From positions 1 to 12,993 of the forward strand of contig DMLA01000248.1 of NCBI GenBank assembly GCA_003453555.1: a stretch of 12,993 nucleotides of DNA. The letters run 5' to 3'. The DNA is from Chloroflexota bacterium. GTDB lineage: Bacteria; Chloroflexota; Anaerolineae; UBA7937. Shown here in pieces: positions 1-7,180 of this stretch (positions are counted from its first letter, which is position 1; every line of letters starts with the position of its first letter). A model generated the notes under the pieces. It saw nothing but the letters and a program-made list of their open reading frames with translations. It was not told the DNA's origin and searched no databases. The position numbers and the translations under genes are program-made.

Positions 1-616
1 GGAATTTGGATCGCCCTTTCCGCGGATAGTAGTCGATGGGGATATATTTCACGCCATACCCATCTTTCAAGAAGGCCAGGGTTATGGTGCCTACCCAGGA
101 ATGGGAATTAGGCAGTAGCCCAAGGTAGCGAAGAGCGATCTCCCGCCTAAAGGCTCGAAACCCGGAATTCAGATCTGGGATTCTGGAATCGGTCAGGTAA
201 CTGGCCAAGGTACAGATAAAGGATTTCATGGGAACGCGAAGCCATCTCCATCTACCTGTCTCTCGGCTCCTGGCGCCAATGACCATCGCATATTCATCCA
301 TGAAAGAGAGGAGCCTAGGGATATCTTGATTAGGATAGCTCCCGTCTCCATCGGTCATGACCACGATGTCGCCCTGGGCGCGCTTGAGGCCCGTTGTGCG
401 TGCCGCGCCTGGCCCGCGATTATGGTCATGGCGCAGCAGTATCACCCCTTCATTTTCGGCCACGATCTCAGCCGTCCTGTCTGTTGAGCCATCATCCACC
501 ACAATGACCTCAAAATCGTATGGACTGGCCTTCATCGTCTGCAAGACAACATCTAAATCATCACCAATGGCCTCTTCCTCGTCATAGGCAGGAATAATGA
601 TGCTGATTTTGTTCAT
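1..616 (-). CDS. DPM1-like family 2 glycosyltransferase, C-terminus cut by window edge
   Basis: The ATG at 616-614 opens a frame that runs off the left edge, giving 205 visible residues. It is a GT-A fold family 2 transferase of the polyprenyl-phosphate-mannose/glucose synthase type. The N-terminus ISIIIPAYDEEEAI is the nucleotide-binding strand. VVDDGSTDRT (residues 39-48) holds the Asp pair, and TDGDGSYP (88-95) supplies the metal-binding DXD. DLNSGFRAFRRE (148-159) and a final R-K-G-R-S-K-F are typical of dolichyl-phosphate mannose synthase relatives. Such enzymes move a sugar from GDP- or UDP-sugar to a polyprenyl phosphate at the inner membrane face. A weak GGGGAAGAG ribosome site precedes the start, and only 25 bp separate it from the upstream membrane gene, so it is likely co-transcribed. 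It directly follows three GT-C-like genes, which fits a role as their donor synthase (inference). Whether a C-terminal membrane domain follows cannot be seen. Confidence 0.9.
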   Translation of the reverse strand, partial: MNKISIIIPAYDEEEAIGDDLDVVLQTMKASPYDFEVIVVDDGSTDRTAEIVAENEGVILLRHDHNRGPGAARTTGLKRAQGDIVVMTDGDGSYPNQDIPRLLSFMDEYAMVIGARSRETGRWRWLRVPMKSFICTLASYLTDSRIPDLNSGFRAFRREIALRYLGLLPNSHSWVGTITLAFLKDGYGVKYIPIDYYPRKGRSKF

Positions 617-641
617 GATAACGCTCTTCCCCTTTCGCTAC

Positions 642-1847
642 TTATGATTGCAGCAAAAGCCCGAGCCCCCGCCGTTTGCCTTGTGTGACATCAACTATAT
701 AGAGAGTAAGGACGGCTCCAAAGAGGGAATGGGAGAGAAGGATCATGCGCAGAGAGCCGTAGTCACCACTGAGCCAATGGAGCCGAGAAAGGTCGAAAAG
801 CCCCCCTATGGCCTCATACCAGGAAGCGGCGGCCACTAGGACTACAAGAAAACTGAGACCCCAAACAAGTATCGGCCTCCACCCATAGTGCCAATCGAAG
901 ATGACCAAGAGGCAAATGGTCCAAAAGGCCAGCGTAACTGGAGTCACATACGTCAACCAAAAGGTGCCAGCCACAACAGAAAGGGAGATCATCTCTATAA
1001 TATCTACTTTCTTGACAGCAAACAGAATGTATATAGTGAGCAGGGAAAGAGCGGTGAGTATGGGGTATAGCCAGCGGTTGTAAAGGTGGAGGGCGCTGAA
1101 GAAGTTGATCAGGCCAGTGTGCATCGGAGCCGCTAGACGATTGACCACCCGCCACCGGTAAATCAGGAGCCAACTAGGAGCCCATAGAAGGTGAGAGGTT
1201 AGGAAAATCGCTGCAAATAAGGTCAAGAAGACAAGCACCTTCTTCCTCGTGCGCCCCAATGCGATGGCCAACGCCGGGAGGAAAAGCAAGCCGATCAATT
1301 TTAGACTAGCAAGTATGCCCGCGGCTGCGATGGCTCCAAACTTCGCCTTGTCGGCTATAGGAGGGTTAGTGTAAGCCACTTTTACTGCGAGGATGGTCAT
1401 AAGAAGGAAGAGAAGGAGAAGGCTCTCGTCCTCCGGGACGAGGGTGAAGTTGAAGAGTGTAAGTGGTCCAAGGGCATAGAAGGTCTGTAACCCCCTTCCA
1501 AGGCGCTGGCGTCCAAAGATAAACCCTAGGAGAAGGACGTTTAACGTATCACTTAACGCCAGGAATATCTGTATCGATTGCGGGGCATCAAAAATAGAGA
1601 GAACCGCTGCGAATAGAAGGATTGCAAGAGGCAATTCGCCCATAGACAGTTGAGCATCACTCGCCTTCCAAGCCAAGTAGGGATCGTGGCCCATTTTGGC
1701 CTGGGAGCCTGCCCAGTAGAAGATCCCTAGATCGCTGGCATTAAACCAGGGGCTGAGGAATATTATGAAGAGGCGAAGCGCCAGGCCAGCCGCCGCTACG
1801 GCCAGTGAAAAACGATCCAGCGCTAGAAACCTTGACCTTCCGCCCAT
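642..1847 (-). CDS. Polytopic GT-C-type glycosyltransferase-like membrane protein (GT87/PIG-M-like)
   Basis: This 401-residue protein is mostly hydrophobic, with roughly nine to eleven membrane spans. The first span (about 13-33) leads into a loop with Asp39 and the pattern DLGIFYWAG...GHDPY (39-57). That resembles the first periplasmic loop of GT87 and other GT-C mannosyltransferases, where an acidic residue is catalytic. A second acidic cluster, PEDESLLLLF (138-147), sits where PIG-M/GT87-type proteins carry a D-S-L motif before a membrane span. These enzymes transfer a sugar from a polyprenyl-phosphate carrier on the outer membrane face. Substrate and acceptor cannot be read from the sequence. 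The ATG start lies 25 bp inside the end of the preceding gene in another frame, so translation is probably coupled. The family call rests on motif resemblance and topology only. Confidence 0.75.
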   Translation of the reverse strand: MGGRSRFLALDRFSLAVAAAGLALRLFIIFLSPWFNASDLGIFYWAGSQAKMGHDPYLAWKASDAQLSMGELPLAILLFAAVLSIFDAPQSIQIFLALSDTLNVLLLGFIFGRQRLGRGLQTFYALGPLTLFNFTLVPEDESLLLLFLLMTILAVKVAYTNPPIADKAKFGAIAAAGILASLKLIGLLFLPALAIALGRTRKKVLVFLTLFAAIFLTSHLLWAPSWLLIYRWRVVNRLAAPMHTGLINFFSALHLYNRWLYPILTALSLLTIYILFAVKKVDIIEMISLSVVAGTFWLTYVTPVTLAFWTICLLVIFDWHYGWRPILVWGLSFLVVLVAAASWYEAIGGLFDLSRLHWLSGDYGSLRMILLSHSLFGAVLTLYIVDVTQGKRRGLGLLLQS

Positions 1848-3892
1848 CTCAACCTATAGAGATAAAAGGGGATATCAAAGTGCCAGATATAGGCAAAATG
1901 TGTAGGCGATTGCCCAATGATGGAAGAAACCCACTCTTCCTGAAACGCTAAGTCGAGTGAATATGACTCCGCAATCGGGGAGGATGGAGCACCACTCTGG
2001 GATACGAAATATACTCGCCGCCCTTGCGATTCCCAGACGGCCATGGCCCTAGAGAGAGCCTCCTCGTCTATCTCCTCCTTGCTCAAAAGGAGGGCGGTTT
2101 TCCCATATAGTGACCAGAGAGGAGTGGCAAACCAACCCACCTGGGAATGTTCGCTGGTTGGTTCAAATAATACCACATCACTCTTCTCAAAGAAAGAGTC
2201 CAACCTCTGAAGCAGATCTATGGCTCCCTCCGCCTCTGTATATCGTAGATAGGGCAGATCTGAGACTATAAGGGAGACAAACAAGGCTGTTAGGGCTACT
2301 GCCTGAGTGGCCTTAAGTAATCTCGTAGGTCTCCTCCACTGGAGAAGGCCATACCCAGCCAAGAGCAGGAGGGCGGGGATCACAATGCTCATATGCCTTC
2401 TGAGGGCCACAGGGTAGACAGGAGCCACCATCTGCCTGGAAAGAAAGATGAGAGCAAAGGGCGAGGCGAAGAGCAAGAGGAGAGAGTTCTTGGCGGAGAG
2501 GTCGAGGTTCAAGAGTTTCACCAAGCCAAAGATGCTCAACCAAATCGCTAGGGGCGTGAGATACCTCCCCAGCCTAACCAAGGCCTCATGATCATAGCCG
2601 GCTCCAGGATGCATGGGACGGATGAAATAGGCCCAGCCAGCAACGACAAAGACGAGGATAGAGGCAACAGCTACGCCCCATGGTCTTGCCTTCTGTAACC
2701 AGGGAGAGCCGCGTCTCCAGATTCGAACGAGATAGAAGAGGGCAAACAAAGGGGCAATGATCAGCAATGACCCAAGCAGCAAATAGGTGAAATCCAACCG
2801 GGACAATAGGCGTAGGATTTCAAAGGTTGCGCCGATATAGGGCCGACCGAGGGTGAGCAGGTAAGCCAGGGCGTGAACGGCCACAGCACCAAAGGGCAAG
2901 AGAAGCCAAGCCAACCTTTGCCAATACCTCCGGATGAGCCAATAGATGGTCAGAATGAGGAGAGGAACGAGCAAGATTAGGCTATCGAGCCTGGCGAGCA
3001 AGGTCTCGCCCAAGCAAAGACCGGCCAACAGGAGGCAGGGCTGCCGTTGAGTGTCAAGGAAAAGTGCCAGGGTATAGAGTCCTGATAGCAGTAGAAACTG
3101 AGTCAGCACCTCGGAATAGGAGGCTCTGGAGAAATAGATTTGAGGGAAGGAGAGGGCGAGAAGACAAGCTGAGGCTAAGGCGACCTTCTGGCTGAAAAGC
3201 CTCCGTCCCAATAGGTAAAAAGCCCAGATGGAGAGAGCCCCGAAGAAGGGGGTGGCGAAGAGAGCTCCCCGAGGGCCAAAGAGCGAGTAGAAGATCGCCA
3301 TCCAGACGGTGAAGAGGGGCAAACGCGAACTGACGACTTGACCAGAGGCCGCATCCATCAAGTAATATGCTCCGAATAGCAACCCTTGGTAACTCTTGAT
3401 CTCCATAAATGATAATTGCTCGCTTGAAGGGACATAGAACTGCCTTCGAGAGTCGGGGTCGAGCCCATCCAAGGGAGAGTAATGATAAACCAGTGTCCCT
3501 TCCCTACTTAAAAGGGCAGCGTTATTGGCATAGATAGCGGAATCCCCCACCAGGGGGTAATGCTCACTGGGACGGAAGTAAAGGAGAAAGGATAAGAGTA
3601 GAAGAAGCCCCGTTGCTGCCTCTGTGATGCCAACCTGCGCCCCGCGGATGCAGAACCAGAGTTGTCGCCCCTTGAGCGCGAGGAGGGCACAGCATATGAC
3701 CAAACCTATCAGCAAGAAGGGGACGAAATTGAGGAGCGCAAAGAGGCCAAGTTGGGCTAAAAGGACCCCAATCCAGCCAAGGGTTAAGATCGCGGCCAGA
3801 ATGGCCAGGAATAGCCACTCGCTTAACGAAAACCGTCCCTCAGTCACGGGACTCACTCCTGGGCTCATAACGGCCGATGACGAGTCGGCCAT
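1823..3892 (-). CDS. Large GT39/ArnT-like polytopic membrane glycosyltransferase
   Basis: This 689-residue protein has two N-terminal hydrophobic segments (about 25-72), a third near 93-106, then a long polar loop and many further spans, and ends in a soluble tail (about 550-689). The loop after the third span contains VGDSAIYANNAALL (115-128), with Asp117 in the place of the catalytic acidic residue of GT-C enzymes such as protein mannosyltransferases and ArnT. FSRASYSEVLTQF (254-266) resembles the S-x-x-x-x-x-E region of GT39 proteins. The expected reaction is transfer from a lipid-phosphate sugar at the periplasmic or outer face. The ATG at 3892 has no clear ribosome site, and the frame is closed by a stop three codons upstream (3899-3901), so the start cannot be much earlier. 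A small ORF ends 17 bases before it and may feed ribosomes to it. Acceptor unknown. Confidence 0.78.
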   Translation of the reverse strand: MADSSSAVMSPGVSPVTEGRFSLSEWLFLAILAAILTLGWIGVLLAQLGLFALLNFVPFLLIGLVICCALLALKGRQLWFCIRGAQVGITEAATGLLLLLSFLLYFRPSEHYPLVGDSAIYANNAALLSREGTLVYHYSPLDGLDPDSRRQFYVPSSEQLSFMEIKSYQGLLFGAYYLMDAASGQVVSSRLPLFTVWMAIFYSLFGPRGALFATPFFGALSIWAFYLLGRRLFSQKVALASACLLALSFPQIYFSRASYSEVLTQFLLLSGLYTLALFLDTQRQPCLLLAGLCLGETLLARLDSLILLVPLLILTIYWLIRRYWQRLAWLLLPFGAVAVHALAYLLTLGRPYIGATFEILRLLSRLDFTYLLLGSLLIIAPLFALFYLVRIWRRGSPWLQKARPWGVAVASILVFVVAGWAYFIRPMHPGAGYDHEALVRLGRYLTPLAIWLSIFGLVKLLNLDLSAKNSLLLLFASPFALIFLSRQMVAPVYPVALRRHMSIVIPALLLLAGYGLLQWRRPTRLLKATQAVALTALFVSLIVSDLPYLRYTEAEGAIDLLQRLDSFFEKSDVVLFEPTSEHSQVGWFATPLWSLYGKTALLLSKEEIDEEALSRAMAVWESQGRRVYFVSQSGAPSSPIAESYSLDLAFQEEWVSSIIGQSPTHFAYIWHFDIPFYLYRLRWAEGQGF

Positions 3893-3909
3893 ACTGATCT
3901 ATAGACAGG

Positions 3910-4023
3910 CTATCCGAGGAAGGTGAGAGCGAGGCCGTTACCTACCACGGGGACAGCCTGCCAGCACGCCGTTGATACTGGGTACGATCCCGGTCCGCCG
4001 CGCACCCCGCTCATGGCTTCCAT
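3910..4023 (-). CDS. Candidate small ORF, 37 residues, with a strong ribosome binding site
   Basis: Between two large membrane-protein genes, the ATG at 4023-4021 is preceded by AAGGAGG (4036-4030) with a 6-base spacer, the best ribosome site in this half of the window. The frame reads 37 codons to a TAG at 3912-3910. The predicted peptide starts MEAMSGVRGGPG and has an uncharged, fairly hydrophobic C-terminal half containing ACWQAVPVVGNGLALTFLG. No family is recognised. The ORF lies 43 bases after the upstream stop and ends 17 bases before the ATG of the next gene, which lacks its own good ribosome site. It may therefore be a translated leader that couples expression, a small membrane peptide, or a relic. 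Only the start signal and position support it. Confidence 0.4.
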   Translation of the reverse strand: MEAMSGVRGGPGSYPVSTACWQAVPVVGNGLALTFLG

Positions 4024-4029
4024 GATAGC

Positions 4030-4036
4030 CCTCCTT
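4030..4036 (-). promoter_or_regulatory. Strong Shine-Dalgarno site of the small ORF
   Basis: AAGGAGG reads on the minus strand, with six bases between it and the ATG at 4023-4021. It lies in the 174-base gap between two membrane-protein genes and is not placed to serve the next large gene, whose ATG is more than 130 bases further on. Confidence 0.55.
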
Positions 4037-4066
4037 CCAATAGAGCAAAAAGCGATAGGAGAGCCG

Positions 4067-5800
4067 CTAGTCAAGAGGAAGGCGCATCGCTTCCCTGTCT
4101 GCCTCTGGGTTGGAATACCTTTTAGCAAGAGCGAGATCCAAAACTATCTCTTGCCCTTTCGAATCCACGAGCACCAGTGGATCCAATAGGATCACCTCTC
4201 CCTCGCGAAAAGTAAAGGCAATAAGGCTGCTCACGGGAACCTCGCTGCCTTGTACCACAAGCGATTCGATCTGGCCGCTCGGCGACCTGACCAAATCGGT
4301 GAAGTGCAAGCGATCCCAGCGGTGGGAGGCCACGGCGTTGATGTTCTGTTGGCGATACTCCATGCTCAGGGCTCCAGATGTTGACCAAGGGGTCTCGAAC
4401 ACGCCCATCAAGTAGCGGTCAAGCATGGTCGATCTTCCTAGGTAGGCACTGGCACATTTTTCATCGAGGGTTACGGGCATCACCCAGACGGGCTCCGCAT
4501 CAGGAAGTTCAGGGATGGCCTGGCGAAAGGCCCGAATCTGGTCCTGATCCCATTGCCACCGGAGATCGTACAAACGAACTAGCCCCGCCATGGTGAAGGC
4601 ATTCGCCAGAAGGACCATCCCCAGGACTAACAGCACAAGTCGCCTGGCATGGGAAAACCACCTACTCAGGGCATCGGTGATGAGACCCAAAAGCCCAGCA
4701 ATGGCCAGAGACAGGCCGGCCCAGGCGGGATAGAGAGTACGAATCTCTACGATTTGCCTTCTCACCACCAAAATGGGACACATCACAAGAGCAGCCCACA
4801 ACGCTCCGGTGATCAATAAAGACCCACATGCAGCCGCATCAGGTGCGCCGCCAGTTCTCTCCTCCTTTTGACTGAGAAGAACGGCGGCCAAGAGACCAAC
4901 CAAGAAGCCTAGGACCAACAACCATCCCCAATAGGTCCCCATCCATTCTTGGATGCCCAATCTCATGGCCTCGAGTAAGGGGCCAGTAAACCCCCACTCG
5001 CCCATTAACCATACAAGCCGCTTCAGCACGGCGGGAACGCGTTGTGTGAACAAGAAAAGCAAGTTAAATTCTACCCCGCCTCGCCTAGAGACCTGATACG
5101 AATGTCTCAGCACGAAATAGTACCAGGCGCTAAAGAGAGCAAACGTGGATGCGCAAATGAGGAACGCTCTACGCAGGGGTTTCCGCTTCCATCCGCTGAG
5201 GAAGCCGACGATGAGGGGCAGAACTAACACGAGAAATGTAACGATCTCTTTGATCAAGGGCGTGATCGCCCACAGGCCAATTCCAAGGACGGCAAAAAGG
5301 GCTCTCTTGAGCGTTGAGGTATCCCTCAAGCAGGCGTTCAGCGAAGCATGAAGGCCCACCATGAACACCAGCAGGCTAGGAGGATATACGGCACTCGAAC
5401 AAAACCGCACAACCGCTTCGTTGGCCAATACGGGAATCAGGAACAGCCACAGAACGGCAACTAACACAAGCCGGTTGGGAACCAGTCTCCAGGCCAGAAG
5501 GCCCAGGAGAGCCACATTCGCCACATGCACAAGCAGGATAGCAAGACGAACAGGAAACTCATACCGTGGTAAGGCGTGGGCCAGATTGGGCACCAGAATG
5601 CCTTCAATCGGACGAAAGTTGGCCTGTGAAGGCACAAGAGTCGGTCTCCATCCCCCGGTGGCGTAGTCAAAAGCATGAGCGCGATGAGAATAGTCGTCAA
5701 CATTTAAGCCACGTTTGCCACCGTTCAAGAAGAAGCCAAGTATGATGGCTAACAAGCAGACGATTATGACTGCAACCGAGCTTTTTTTCTCTTTCCCCAA
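4067..5800 (-). CDS. Polytopic membrane protein, possible GT-C glycosyltransferase, TTG start
   Basis: This 577-residue protein has one N-terminal membrane span (about 9-25). A polar loop with an acidic pair (NVDDYSHRAHAFDY, 33-46) and NFRPIEGILVPNLAHAL (61-77) follows. About nine further spans reach residue 410, and the tail is a soluble domain of about 165 residues. The acidic residues just after the first span and the many-span architecture match GT-C transferases, but no named family is recognised. Translation most likely starts at TTG (5800-5798). The in-frame stop upstream is at 5860-5858, no ATG or GTG lies between, and a GAGG-like site precedes the TTG. The frame is intact, so the neighbouring insertion-sequence scar did not truncate it. 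The function is inferred from two neighbouring GT-C-like genes and a polyprenyl-phosphate sugar synthase downstream. A polymerase/ligase-like role or a membrane protein without transferase activity remains possible. Confidence 0.65.
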   Translation of the reverse strand: MGKEKKSSVAVIIVCLLAIILGFFLNGGKRGLNVDDYSHRAHAFDYATGGWRPTLVPSQANFRPIEGILVPNLAHALPRYEFPVRLAILLVHVANVALLGLLAWRLVPNRLVLVAVLWLFLIPVLANEAVVRFCSSAVYPPSLLVFMVGLHASLNACLRDTSTLKRALFAVLGIGLWAITPLIKEIVTFLVLVLPLIVGFLSGWKRKPLRRAFLICASTFALFSAWYYFVLRHSYQVSRRGGVEFNLLFLFTQRVPAVLKRLVWLMGEWGFTGPLLEAMRLGIQEWMGTYWGWLLVLGFLVGLLAAVLLSQKEERTGGAPDAAACGSLLITGALWAALVMCPILVVRRQIVEIRTLYPAWAGLSLAIAGLLGLITDALSRWFSHARRLVLLVLGMVLLANAFTMAGLVRLYDLRWQWDQDQIRAFRQAIPELPDAEPVWVMPVTLDEKCASAYLGRSTMLDRYLMGVFETPWSTSGALSMEYRQQNINAVASHRWDRLHFTDLVRSPSGQIESLVVQGSEVPVSSLIAFTFREGEVILLDPLVLVDSKGQEIVLDLALAKRYSNPEADREAMRLPLD

Positions 5801-5901
5801 ATTCGCCTCGCCCCTAGATCTACCCGCGTTACACTTGCGCTTGAAACATGGGGGTGCTCAACGATCTTTCAACTCATCCGTAGGCCTTGCTGGACTGTAC
5901 C

Positions 5902-5925
5902 TGAAGTGCCCCCTAAAACTGGACA
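5902..5925 (+). repeat. Terminal inverted repeat (one end) of the IS remnant
   Basis: The plus strand reads TGAAGTGCCCCCTAAAACTG and then GACA. It starts with TG and has the G/C-rich then A/T-rich layout ending in a CTGGACA-type motif that is common at IS3-family ends. It lies directly after the C-terminal codons of the transposase fragment, where the right end of such an element is expected. No intact partner copy occurs in the window. Confidence 0.6.
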
Positions 5926-6207
5926 CGATTTGAGTCGTTCTTGGTGAACATCGAGGGTCTGAACCTGCGCGCACCGCCACTGGTTTTCAAACTCGCCTGG
6001 GGTGAGGTAGCCAAGCGAGGAGTGGATACGCTTGTCCATGTAGACCTCATCGAGAAACCGCCCCATCTGTCGCAGGGCATCAGTGTAGTCCTCGTAGTCC
6101 GACAAGTCAACCTCCTTCTTGATGGTTCGCATAAGGCGCTCGGCGTAGCCATTCTGCCAGGCTTCCCCGACATCTTCACGAAGGCTGAAATGATCAGGAG
6201 TTATGAT
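5902..6207 (-). pseudogene. Truncated IS3-type transposase, C-terminal integrase-core remnant
   Basis: Reading downward from about 6180, the frame gives GEAWQNGYAERLMRTIKKE, then VDLSDYEDYTDALRQMGRF, VYMDKRIHSSLGYLTPGEF and ENQW. This is the C-terminal end of the rve (DDE) integrase core of IS3-family transposases. The Glu in NGYAERL corresponds to the third catalytic acid. The two catalytic Asp residues and the whole N-terminal half, including the helix-turn-helix partner ORF, are missing. An in-frame TAG at 6210-6208 closes the frame upstream. Compared with the usual TIKEEEVDL, one residue is missing in TIKKEVDL. The frame reads through the element's terminal repeat and stops outside it at 5871-5869. 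It cannot encode an active transposase. Confidence 0.85.
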
Positions 6208-6238
6208 CTAGTCGCGTTCATCTAGAAGTCCACTTTTG

Positions 6239-7180
6239 CTAGGCCTCCTTCAGTGCCACTTGAAGCCACTGCCAGGTTCTGGCAACCCCTTCCCGCAGCC
6301 CAACGGTAGGTTCCCAGCCTGTCTTCTTTTGGATCAGTGAGATGTCTAAGACATTAGATGGCACATCAACGAAGCGAGAGGGGAGGTAACGTGTGGTCGG
6401 TTCGATCCCTGTGCACTGAGAAATGATTTCCATTAAGTCGTTGATCGAGATACCCTGCCCGCTTCCTACATTGAATACCTTTTCCTTGGAAGTTATCTCC
6501 AAGACTTGCATCGTTGCTGAAACGAGGTCCCCGACATAGAAGAAATCTCGAACCACATTACCGTCTCCCCATATCTCGATCGGCCTTCCTTCAAGTATGC
6601 GCCACAGAAAGACAGCGATAGCACCTTGCCCCTTTCTGGGGTCCTGTCTCTCGCCGTATGGGTTGCCGTACCGCATGATCCGGACATCAAAACCGTATAG
6701 TTGGGAGAAGAGCAAGAGGTATTTCTCTATCGCCAGTTTAGTAATGCCATAGGAACAGATGGGATTCGTGGGATGAGTCTCTGGGATGGGGATCTGTTTG
6801 GGGATGCCGTAGACGGTTCCTCCAGAGGAAGAAAACACTATCTTCTCCACCTCGTGCCGGGATGCTTCCTCTAAGAAGCGGATCGTCCCCACGAGGTTAG
6901 ACTCCACATCGTATATCGGCTGCCGATTTGAATTCTCGGGCAGAGTGGTTCCGGCATAATGGAACACCATCTTTACACCAGGCAACGCCTTCTTGATGAG
7001 ATCCACATCGCCAAGATCTCCCCAGAAGCACTCAATCTCCTGGTCGATAGAGGGATCGCCAGTTATGGGACCAGGATCAAGAGCCAAAACGCGCACCGTG
7101 TGCCCTGCCCTCACCAGTGCATGAGCGATATGGGACCCAAGGAAGCCAGTCCCTCCCAATACAAGAGAGATGCTCTTCAT
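6239..7180 (-). CDS. NAD-dependent nucleotide-sugar epimerase/dehydratase (GalE/WcaG-like, extended SDR)
   Basis: This 313-residue protein has the usual length for extended short-chain dehydrogenases acting on nucleotide sugars. The N-terminal Rossmann motif GGTGFLG (9-15) binds NAD(P). FSSSGGTVYG (116-125) carries the catalytic Ser/Thr region, and SYGITK (143-148) supplies the Tyr144/Lys148 pair. NPYGERQDP and GDGNVVRDFFYVGDLV (205-220) are typical of UDP-glucose 4-epimerase and related NDP-sugar enzymes. The probable role is to provide a modified nucleotide sugar for the glycosyltransferases next to it, in the cytoplasm. Whether it is a true 4-epimerase, a reductase or a dehydratase is not decidable by eye. 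The ATG overlaps the stop of the preceding glycosyltransferase gene (ATGA), with GGAGG at 7191-7187 as ribosome site, so it is coupled. It is the last gene before the IS scar. Confidence 0.9.
   Translation of the reverse strand: MKSISLVLGGTGFLGSHIAHALVRAGHTVRVLALDPGPITGDPSIDQEIECFWGDLGDVDLIKKALPGVKMVFHYAGTTLPENSNRQPIYDVESNLVGTIRFLEEASRHEVEKIVFSSSGGTVYGIPKQIPIPETHPTNPICSYGITKLAIEKYLLLFSQLYGFDVRIMRYGNPYGERQDPRKGQGAIAVFLWRILEGRPIEIWGDGNVVRDFFYVGDLVSATMQVLEITSKEKVFNVGSGQGISINDLMEIISQCTGIEPTTRYLPSRFVDVPSNVLDISLIQKKTGWEPTVGLREGVARTWQWLQVALKEA

Larger units (their letters stand above)
5902..6238 (-). mobile_element. Decayed IS3-family insertion sequence remnant
   Basis: This is the DNA between the epimerase stop and the start of the next membrane-protein gene that is explained by the transposase fragment. 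The 3' end of the element is well defined by a terminal repeat at 5902-5925 that starts with TG. The other boundary is uncertain. A short sequence at 6229-6239 (GTCCACTTTTG) lies in the right orientation and matches the first part of the expected partner repeat at most positions. It could be the eroded opposite end after an internal deletion, but this is weak. The whole 438-base stretch from 5801 to 6238 otherwise holds only the leader of the downstream gene, and no terminator was seen. Confidence 0.65.

Noticed and set aside
3961..4000. A GGTACGATCCC-like stretch resembling a tRNA T-loop in the gap between two membrane-protein genes.
   Set aside because: No cloverleaf arms or acceptor stem could be paired around it, and the segment is part of the small ORF with the strong ribosome site.
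3910..4128. A longer 72-residue version of the small ORF starting at 4128.
   Set aside because: That start lies inside the upstream membrane-protein gene and has no ribosome site, whereas the ATG at 4023 has an ideal one.
5801..5901. Possible promoter for the second module (TTGAGC or TTGAAA with a TGTAAC-like -10).
   Set aside because: No pair of boxes has proper spacing together with a convincing -10 sequence, so no promoter is called.
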